From Acanthopleura granulata (Eukaryota > Mollusca > Polyplacophora > Chitonida > Chitonidae), in assembly GCA_016165875.1 (NCBI GenBank), contig JABBOT010000015.1, forward strand, positions 2,777,653 to 2,841,652: a DNA stretch of 64,000 bases, given 5' to 3'. Within the stretch, counting starts at the first letter, position 1, and each line of letters opens with the position of its first letter. The notes beneath the pieces are model-generated. The model had not been told where the DNA came from. It was given only the letters and a program-made list of their open reading frames with translations, and did no database searches. Position numbers and translations under genes: made by a program. Positions 37,321 to 47,800 of the stretch are shown one piece after another.

Positions 37321-38147
37321 ATATCTGCAGCACAACTTGTCAGGTTGAATTGACCTCTGATAGTATAAACGTCTTTTTTTTTTTTTTAGAATTACAGTTA
37401 GAGTTACATTGTCAAATGACCCCAATGCAATATAGGTAAATTTTTTATCTGTCCAGCTATATGGTCATTGAAAAAAATATTGCCTTTCTTGAGACCAAAT
37501 ATACCAGGCTGCGACAAGTGTTAGGGTCGGGTTTGATTTATAGTTCTAAGTAGGTCACATACTATATAATGTGTTGTTATATCTTTGAAGAATGTGGCAG
37601 GGTTATTGGCCATGTATATCTATCTGATTAGGATAATGTTTTTATTGCCTGCTGGCTTATCATATACAATGCATATATAAATATATATATGCATTGTATT
37701 GTCTTCTTCATTTGAAATTGTGACTGTCTGCGTACATATGTGTTGTAACTCTCACCATAATTATTGTTTGAAAGTTACTCTGAACTGAAGGCATGGTGTA
37801 GGTGGTTGATGGCCTGGCTGGTTGTTTACCTACTGTAACTGTACCTGTTCAACATGGGATACAACTTCAATGTTAAAACAGTGCTAATGTGGTATCCTGG
37901 GCTAAAAACTTTTCTTCATTTTTCAGACTTCTTTATGTGTATACCTGTACATTTATGGGTACATGTAGGCATTAATATGACATGCACAGACTCAGTGGTG
38001 ATCTGTATACATACCTGTTAGCAGTTTTAATGTATTCCCCTATCGATATGATGTATTATTAACAGCCATAAATGAAATGTAATCTTTAGTATGGAGTTCA
38101 TTAACACCATTGAGTTGTTTTAATCTACAGGTTTCTGTCAGTCTGTT
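37321..38147. other. 5' flank of the MetX-like gene
   Basis: T run at 37,374-37,387 and an A/T palindrome at 37,664-37,699 (ATACAATGCATATATA facing TATATATGCATTGTAT). No TATA-driven promoter can be assigned. Confidence 0.5.
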
Positions 38148-38408
38148 GGGGTCTCCATGGTGCGCTAGCACATCACAATGACCCAGGAGTCTCTCACTAA
38201 TGCGGTCGCTGTGAGTGTCTGTCCAACTCATGCTGCTTTCCTCTCTGGTCGTACATGGGAAGGTTAGCCAGCAACCTACAGAAAGTGGTTGGTTTCCTTC
38301 GGGTTCTGCTCGGTTTCCACTCGGTTTCTGCCCACCATAATTCTGTCTGCCATCATATTCATGAGTAAGGTATTCTTAAGCACAGCGTAAAACACCAATC
38401 AAATAATC
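38148..38408 (+). repeat. tRNA-derived SINE immediately upstream of the MetX-like gene
   Basis: GCGGTCGCTGTGAGTGTCTG as B-box region, CTTTCCTCTCTGGTCGTACA, CGGTTTCTGCCCACCATAAT, GCGTAAAACACCAATCAAAT. Ends 51 bp before the ATG at 38,460, same orientation as the gene. Confidence 0.85.
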
Positions 38409-38459
38409 GTTCTAATTTTGGCATTTTGTTTTTTAAACACCTCAGCCCTCTGATCGACA

Positions 38460-38851
38460 ATGGCGAGTTTATCTTTCACCCGAGGTGCATCGAACCTGTT
38501 ACGGCTCGTGAAAACTTCATCCGACGGCTGCATCTGCAAGAAAGTGTGCATCGATGTGAAAAACTCTAGTCCGGCATTTTCAGTCTCTCGATCAGCCTTA
38601 AGAAGCGACGGCTTCCTGATCCGGTCTCGTAGCCTCGTAAGCAGCTCAGCGGGAAGTGTTGGTGAAGACGGCACAAACCACGAGCGTGGACAAATTCCTC
38701 AAGCGGACAGAACAAGTTCCCCAGATTCGAGACAGTACCATACGCCCAGTTGTGCCCCTTTACCTCAGCTAGATGTCCCGGTTGATGAGCAGTTCGGAAA
38801 GCCGTCGCCGTTTAAAGGAATGGAAACGGAATTCCCATGTGTTTCCAGAAA
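38460..38851 (+). CDS. metX: MetX-like exon 1: targeting leader
   Basis: ATG in ACAATGG context, donor AA|GTGAGT. 130 codons plus 2 bases. The first acidic residue is Asp22. The end, [16 protein letters not shown], leads into the catalytic domain. The open frame runs only two codons past the donor. Confidence 0.88.
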
Positions 38852-41800
38852 GTGAGTAGATTATCAGGACACAGTTCACTGATGTCATGTTTCAGATGGA
38901 CACGCTCAACATAGCTGTATGCTTTTACATCCGTCTACATTTAAATCTTTTGAAAAGCTGTGGTGCTTGGGACGAGGGTTGGGGAAGTGGAAAGTTGGTG
39001 GGGGGGGGAGTGCTTATAACTCGCTATAGCATGTATTAAAGCAGATTTACCTGAACTGTTGGAATATAAGCCTAACTGAGGTAGATTTACATGTACAAGA
39101 TGGCGTAATTCACCGGTTACATGTGACCTTTTGCCTGTTATCATTCACACTGGCCTCACTGTTCCGGTTTTACTCTCTGTGCTGTACGTTTAAAATCAGA
39201 TGTTGTCATGTACCTGCCTGAGGGTGCAGATTTACTCTGAGCGCTCTGGGTTCTTCCCCGTGTTAATTTGGTGGCGGTGCTCTGACGTGATGATGTTTTA
39301 TGTTCAAACCTTAAATATACCGTATGTACAGAACAGAGCAAACATCATATGGTGCCAAAAATTCTCTGCAGTTTAACACTATGTAATAATGGATGATACT
39401 AATATAATAACTGAAGTGTTTAGGCCGAATGGTATTGCGTTTTTCAGCCGTATACGGGTGAAATTTTTAGTTGTCTTTGCTGTCAAATGCTCACTGAAAT
39501 ATTTGCTGCCTGTGATCTTAGCTGTCACAAATTGTGCCACAACATGCATGACCCAGGAATGAAAGTGTGAACTTCCGGACATTGTATCACTGTACAGATG
39601 TGATAAAGTAACAGTGGACTGAGGCACGTGGTCCTATTTTACCTCTCTAGTTACCGATGAGTCTGACACATGGGTAACAGCTGGGAGATAACACTCCACA
39701 GCATGGTTTACAGTTATCATACCGTGAGAACCGTTGTCAATCCAGTCAGAACTGCATCACAGTTCACCTGAACCCAACATGCCCCCAGGTGTCGTAGGGT
39801 CACGTTGTAGTACTTTGAGGAATTTTCCTTTCGGTCGCTAGGGCACGCTAAGTGTGGGTTCTAATCCAGCCTTGGACATTGAATTTGTACATTCTCTTTA
39901 TGGGATCTTGGTGACGAAAAGCCGTTGATGAAACCACTTGCCGTCCATGAATTTGGTGTGCATATATCTGTGTGTCACAAATATGGATGGAAAGCTCCTA
40001 GGTGAAGACATAGTGAAAAAAATGGGTACAATCTTCAGACAGAGACAAAAATGTATTTTCTGACAGTGTTTCGAAGGTGTATCCGATTTTGCGCAACTGA
40101 TAGTTCGAGTGTAACATGACATGTTAATTTATATGTGTATGTATACACACACGCACGCAGGTACACACAGAGGTATGTGGACTTTTTGTGGTCACTGTAT
40201 GTAGCTCTGTACTGATGCCTAACTCAATATGACAGTAACTGACCCTATATTTCTGTATCCCAGCTATCACTCAGTAACTGAAATTAATAACTATTTCATA
40301 CATCTGTTTTTAATTATGTCATGCTTTTTGTGCATGTGTTTGCAAAGATTGGCAAGAATATAGTAGTGTCAGAAAATAGACTTGTTTGACTTGATACCAA
40401 GGAGATGTAACCCGGTCTATGTCCGACTAAGAGGCCATCATCAGTGCTTGTGCACCTGTCACCTGGTGTAAAGTGTGTCAGACGTACCTGTCATGTCCGA
40501 GTTATGTCACTGTCCGGTCATATCTGTCATTTACTGGACAACCCCCAGCCTGATAACATGGATAATCTGGAGTGGGCTGTGGAGTACAGGGCAGATAACA
40601 GAACTGGATTGCTTATTACTGAGGCTCCAGAAGGGGATGTATTTATTAAGCTTATTACTCAGGCTCCGGAAGGGGCTGTATTTATTAAGCTAATTACTGA
40701 GGCTCCAGAAGGGACTGTATTTATTAAACTTATTGCTGAGGCTCTGGTAGGGGCTGTATTTATTAAGCTAATTACTGAGGCTCCAGAAGGGACTGGATTT
40801 ATGAACTTATTACTGAGGCTTCAGAAGGGGCTGTATTTATTAAGTTTAATTATGTTAAAAGATTTGGTATTACATATTAATTTTGGCCATTTTAACATCT
40901 TACTATTGTGTCATAATCTAGTTAGCATGGTAAATTTAGCTCACATATGTACATAAAATAATGTACATCTACCTGTATATTATATTTTCAATGATTTATA
41001 ATACAATAAAGTGTCTTGCCAAACATGCCTGGAAGAAAAAAAAAACCAATAAGGCATCCATCAGTGATTTAATACATTTTGTGTGTTCAGATCAGTGAGT
41101 TAGTACAAGTTAATGTATTCAGATCAGTGATTTAGTACAAGCTATGTGTTCAGATCAGCGATTTAGTACAAGCTATGTGTTCAGATCGGTGATTTAGTAC
41201 AAGTTATGTTTTCAGATCGGTGATTTGGTACAAGCTATGTGTTCAGATCGGTGATTTAATACAAGTTGTGTATTCAGATCAGTGATTTAGTGCAAGTTAT
41301 GTATTCAAATCAGTGATTCAGTACAAGTTATGTTTTCAGATCAGTGATTTAATACAAGTTATGTATGCAGATCAGTGATTTAATACAAGTTATGTGTTCA
41401 GATCAATGAGTTAACAAAAAAGACAGATATAAATATCAAAAGTCAGTAAAATCAGAAATATTTTTTTGGTTTGAAAAAGGAAAGAAAATTGTATAGGACT
41501 AATTATAGCATACAGTTACATTACTTTTGGGAAAAATGTACTTCTAAAATGCTCTTTCAGTCAGGTGTGTGTTTGAGTGGGAAATATATTTTACAACCCT
41601 CTTTCAATTCTTGCCGTCTTCCAGCCGATCAGTAGGACCTGATCCAGAGTATGCGAAGATCGTGTCTGGATACAAAGTCTTCAATTCCAAGGAGGCGTTT
41701 TATCTGAAGTACAACAACGCCGTCTTGCCGGAGCTGACCGTGGCTTACGAGACGTGGGGAGAGCTTAACGAAGACAAAGATAACGCCGTGTTAATCTACA

Positions 41801-44800
41801 CAGGCCTCTCGGCAAGTTCACATGCCAAAAGCCATGAGGTGAGTTGAGTAAATCAAAATTGAACCTCAATCAGTCAGATAACTTCAAAGGTGAACTGTCC
41901 TGGTTGATGAATTTTTTTCTTGCAAATTGGCACAGTATGTCCTGGAGGTTTACGTGTCTGGAACATGGGGCCAAAGTGATATGAAGAATAAAATTTGCTA
42001 GGTGTTGAAGTGGAATTAGTTTTTATGCCTTCCAATCGGATGCCTTTCATGGAATGAAAATGGATAATTTCGATGCGAAATGACTGTTTCGTGTCCGAAT
42101 ACGCACTCCAGATTATATGCTGTAGTCATTTTGAGCGTTCCAGATTATATGCTCTAGTCATTTTGAGCGCTCCAGATTATATGCTCTAGTCATTTTGAGG
42201 GTTCCAGATTATATGCTCTAGTCATTTTGAGCGCTCCAGATTATATGCTCTAGTCATTTTGAGCGCTCCAGATTATATGCTCTAGTCATTTTGAGGGTTC
42301 CAGATTATATGCTCTAGTCATTTTGAGCGCTCCAGATTATATGCTCTAGTCATTTTGAGCGTTCCAGATTATATGCTCTAGTCATTTTGAGCGCTCCAGA
42401 TTATATGCTCTAGTCATTTTGAGGGTTCCAGATTATATGCTCTAGTCATTTTGAGCGCTCCAGATTATATGCTCTAGTCATTTTGAGCGCTCCAGATTAT
42501 ATGCTCTAGTCATTTTGAGCGCTCCAGATTATATGCTCTAGTCATTTTGAGGGTTCCAGATTATATGCTCTAGTCATTTTGAGCGTTCCAGATTATATGC
42601 TGTAGTCATTTTGAGCGCTCCAGATTATATGCTGTAGTCATTTTGAGCATCCCAGATTATATGCTCTAGTCATTTTGAGCATCCCAGATTATATGCTGTA
42701 GTCATTTTGAGCGCTCCAGATTATATGCTGTAGTCATTTTGAGCGCTCCAGATTATATGCTGTAGTCATTTTGAGCGCTCCAGATTATATGCTCTAGTCA
42801 TTTTGAGCGTTCCAGATTATATGCTGTAATCATTTTGAGCGCTCCAGATTATATGCTGTAGTCATTTTGAGCGTTCCAGATTATATGCTGTAGTCATTTC
42901 GAGCGCTCCAGATTATATGCTGTAGTCATTTTGAGCGCTCCAGATTATATGCTGTAGTCATTTTGAGCGCTCCAGATTATATGCTGTAGTCATTTTGAGC
43001 GCTCCAGATTATATGCTGTAGTCATTTTGAGCGCTCCAGATTATATGCTGTAGTCATTTTGAGCGTTTCAGATTATATGCTGTAGTCATTTTAAGGAGAT
43101 TCATTTTGATCCGGTATACAGACAAGAAACATTGCGCCTCTAACTCGGAAATGCTACAACTCCATGTATGTCACGGATATGTATGTTTGGCACAGTAGGG
43201 CTATTCAAGGACAGAGTAGCTGTATCGATATGCCGTTTTCTTATCAGAAGTTTTGGTTGTTAAATATATTTTAAAAATACACACCAGATGGGACTTATTT
43301 TTGATATCATCTTTTTTATCAGTTAATTAATCAATCAATTAAGTGAAGTGAAAAGTAGAAGATGGACAGTTAACTATTAAAATCAACTTCACCAAAGGGT
43401 TGTTCATGAAAATTGTTTTGTTTTTTCTTTTTATTGTTTTGAAATCTTCATTTTGTGTATTTTCGTTTAAGTGTCATTGCTACTATGGTTACAGGAAAAC
43501 CCCACCCCTGGCTGGTGGGAAAAGTTCGTAGGTCCTGGGCGGGCTGTGGACACTTCCAAGTTCTTCGTCATCTGTGCCAACCATATTGGGGGTTGCTATG
43601 GCAGCAGGTGAGTGGCAGATACAGGAAGTTGTGAAAGGTTTCCTTCTTCAGGGCTTTGCTTGTGTGATGTAAACTTTTCTTGACCACATACTGGAAAGTA
43701 TTGACCTAACATTGTTTCAGTATCACAGAACATGGACAATATGGGTCTGAGCGCTTTCCCCAAAGGAGTGTTTTCAAATTTCAGGCACCCATTTTGAGAA
43801 TTAGACCACCCAACATACCAACTGAAAAATTTTTCCATCTTAAACTTGTTACGGTATCTCGGATTTACAATGTACATAGTTATCTCCCCTGACGAGTAGT
43901 ACAGGTTGCACCACAGGCTTCCGGTGCTGGGGAAAAGTGTGGATGTTTGTCAGTCTTGTCCCGTGTATCTCCACGGAGAGTTGTGTCTTGAGTCATTTTT
44001 AATGTAACTAAATGTTGTACGGTGGATTTGTGGTGTAGACTCAGTAAATCAGTAAATATGGGAGTGAATTTCCCCGGACAGACAGTGTGATTTGCCACAT
44101 GGCTTAGGAGGTTTATTGTAGTATAAATTATCCTGTTGTTCTATTATCTGGAAGATTACTCTGCATGTTATCTGTTCCTCCATGTGTCAAGTATCAGCAA
44201 ATAACAATGAACTTGATAAATCTGGGCCATTCAGAAAAGCTCTTCAGATTCGGTGCCAAACTGATTCTCTATTTAAAATGTGATTTATTTGACAAGAATT
44301 TATGGTTTCTGTGGCAACAGTTGTCATAGTAATGAATAATGTCTGCAGAGATGTTACATGTATGGTATTCTACGCTTACATGCACGAAAGAAAGAGCAGA
44401 ATGCCATACATGTAACATTTCTCTGTGGATTTTCAAGTCTGAGCATATATAAGCATATATCTATGGGCTCTCAAAAAGAGCCCATAGAAACATAATCTTG
44501 TCACAATGATTTGTTCTTTACTTTCAGTGGCCCAAGCTCTGTGAATCCATTAACCAATCAGGTAGGTTTACTTCATTTACATCACTGTATGGCTTAAGAA
44601 AAAAAAATGAAAATATTTTGTTTTATATGCAGGATGAAGTGTTGGATTCTAAAATTTCTTTTGACTTTGGTGTAAAAAAAAAAAAAAAGGATTATGTTAG
44701 GAGTAAAACTAGTTCACAATGTATACAGATAACATCAGCATGTTTTGTAGGAAAGTTTTCAAAACATGACATGTAGTTTGCAGTTTAGGCTAATCAACAG

Positions 44801-47800
44801 CAATGTTTACATTTGTTGAACTGGTGAATTTGTTTTGCGAGTTCCCTGAAAGACAACCTGCGCGAAATGTGTTTGCACACCACGTGTGATGACCAGTGAT
44901 CTTGTCTTTTAATTCTTCTTGCATATTTCTCAAGATAATCATTCATATGTTTGACATTCCCAAACTATTGATACATGTTAGATTATTCATTGAAACATTG
45001 CATCCCAGTAAATCAGAAGGCGTTATCATTGTACAAACTCCAGTGATGTTACAAGGTTTAGCTGACTGTGATACACAACAGAAGTCTTTTTGTTATGCAC
45101 ATGCTAACAAAGGACAGGTTTTGTTACGATTATGTTTCTCATTGTTTCCAGCCGTATGCCACAACGTTCCCAGTCATTTCCGTGGAGGATATGGTCAGAT
45201 CTCAGTTTCTTCTGCTGGACCACCTGGGAATTTACAAGGTGAGCAAATAAACACGTATATGTATATATACATGGACTCGTATTTGTCCTAAATGTTCGTT
45301 TGGAAAATGTGCAATTTTAGAGGCATATATAGGTAATAAAATCTCACTTTTGATGCTGAAACCTGAAGAAATTTTTCTAGCAGGATAGCATTGTTCATAC
45401 CACAAAAGCCTCAAATCAACAGCTTTCTAAAGATCAGTAGAACTTGCAGAATCTGTTTCAAATCTGGACAAAATTTTAGCCCAAATTTGGTATTTTTATT
45501 AAATGATGTTCGTTCTGCAATAGTAATCTGGCCAAAGTTTTAGTTACAGGAGATGTTGGTGCATGAAGTGTAGCATTTTTGGCATCTGTCCATCTGTCCA
45601 GCCATGTTTTAGCATTAACTTTTTGGGTTACTGATAATGTCAAGATTTACTGTAATCTTCCGTCCCAGTAATTTTCAGACGCTGTGTGCACAACACACAA
45701 AGGTTAGAATGTTGTAAATTCAGCAAATTTCATGCATACATATTACCATAACAAAGAGTTAAGTTGAAATCTTGGTGTTAAAGGTACTTTAGATTAACAA
45801 TGTGATCAGCAATGACTGTTGGTTCACGTTGTGATATTGTTGGTGTTCTTATCCCCATCTGGAGCGAAATGAGGAATATTAATTTTGGTCTGTCCATACA
45901 TCTGTGCGTTCATCTGTCACATTTGGCTTTTGTGTTGTAAGTGCTCCAATTATTGTCCCATTTTGCTAAAATTTCGTGTGAAGGTACATTTTGTGACCCC
46001 ACAGATCATGGTTTAAAACCAGCTTCACACACACGCGTAATTTGTATACATTTAATACGGGATGTTAAGTCTTTAAAGTGGCTTTTTGACTCTCCCATGT
46101 TTTTCTGTTTGCCAGCTTCATGGTGCCGTGGGATCGTCTCTCGGAGGGATGTGTTCCCTGATGGCCGCAGCCTTACATCCTGACAGAGTGGCAAGGTATG
46201 TATTCAAGGGTGCATTCCATTGGCTCCCTGGTGGCCACTGGAGGAGGTAGTGGCCACTGACGTGCTGTTCCATTGGCCACTGGAGGAGACCAGAGGTGTC
46301 ACGGCCACCACCGAGTCTGACGTCGGTGAAGCCGGTGACGTGTGGTTGTAACGTTGTACCTCACTCGACTTTGACTCGACTTCCGGAACATTGGGACGTC
46401 CTCCAGTGGCCACCAGTTGAAGTCAGATCAACGAACGGAACGCATCCCAGATGAAGCCATGTGTATGAGTATTTTAGACTTGGTGCCATTACATATCCCA
46501 AGATTTGCAGTAATATTTTACCTTTAAGGTTGTGTATCCTTCACATTACAATTGTTTTGTAATAGTTTTGACTACAACTAAGCTAGTCACTAGTCAGCTA
46601 CTGTAAATCTTCAAACTTTTCAACCACTAAAGCATTTTTTTTCAGGTGATTTCTTCATAGGACAGTTATGAAAATGATGTGTGGTTCAAGATGGAAACTT
46701 CATAAAACTACAAGTTGTTTCTCTACACCCCATAGTTCTGTCAGAATGTTTCAAAATATGCGTTGCAGAGATGGTTGAAAGGGTTGACTGACTGGTGTTT
46801 TACGCCGTACTCAAGAATATTTCACGAAAAGGTTGAGGAATTAGGGGAGTCAGATGTTTGGGATCCTGTCTGTTAACATGGGTTTTTTTTTTACGTTTGA
46901 ACATCACTTGTTCGAAACCAGTGTGTCTCAGTGCAGGACAACACAAACTCATGCTGATCCAGGTGTGGCAAGTTCTAATAATTTGTGCTTGTTTAAATTA
47001 TGGTTACATCTCAAACCATCATGGTCGCATTTCGGCCATAGTTTGTTGAGGTTGATGACCAGAAAATGATTGGTGTAAGTGGACACAGGTTTTATGACAA
47101 GTTGTGTTTACCCTTGTTAGTAATAATCTCGCCTTTTTCAGACTTGTTTCGATATCAGGCTGTGCCCAGTCCCACCCGTCGTCAATAGCTATGCGCTACA
47201 TACAGCGAAAGACGATCATGTGCGACCCCAACTGGAACAGCGGGCATTATTATGACGGGGTGTTCCCCAAGATGGGCATGAAGCTGGCCAGGTAATGCAC
47301 CAGTCATCTCTGGTATTTCGGGGGATTCAGTAGCTGAGGTGCTAGTGCAGGACAACGACTCCAGAGCCACTTTCCAGTGCGTTCAGTGTGAGTTTAATTC
47401 CAACTCATACTGGCTTCCTCTCTTTTCGTCTTCGGGAAGGTCTGCCAGCAGCCTGTGATTGGTCGTGAGCATCTGTATATTTCCCTCCCACCATAATTTT
47501 GTTAAATATTCTTTAATAATGTGCTTCAAACACCAATAAAATAAATAAAGAAACCAATAAGTCAGTAAATCGGTATTTATGAGTGCTGGCTTTCATTTAT
47601 AGACTAATGAATATATTGATGAATAGCCTCAGAAGATTTATCATGTATAACACCATTCAATTGAAATAAGTAAAATTTCTTGAAAGAACAAAATCTTTTG
47701 TTGTGTCTGCATGTGCAATTTGCTGGTAGGTGATCTTTAATTAGGGAGGTGATGATGTCCCACAATAGGGCTTTCACTTTCTGATTGGGACAATTGTTGG

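Noticed and set aside
38399..38674. Minus-strand open frame opposite MetX-like exon 1
   Set aside because: Antisense shadow of the true exon, with no recognisable domain.
42106..43094. Regular 32-bp repeats resembling a CRISPR array
   Set aside because: Units are contiguous with no unique spacers, and the locus is an intron of an animal gene. It is a minisatellite.
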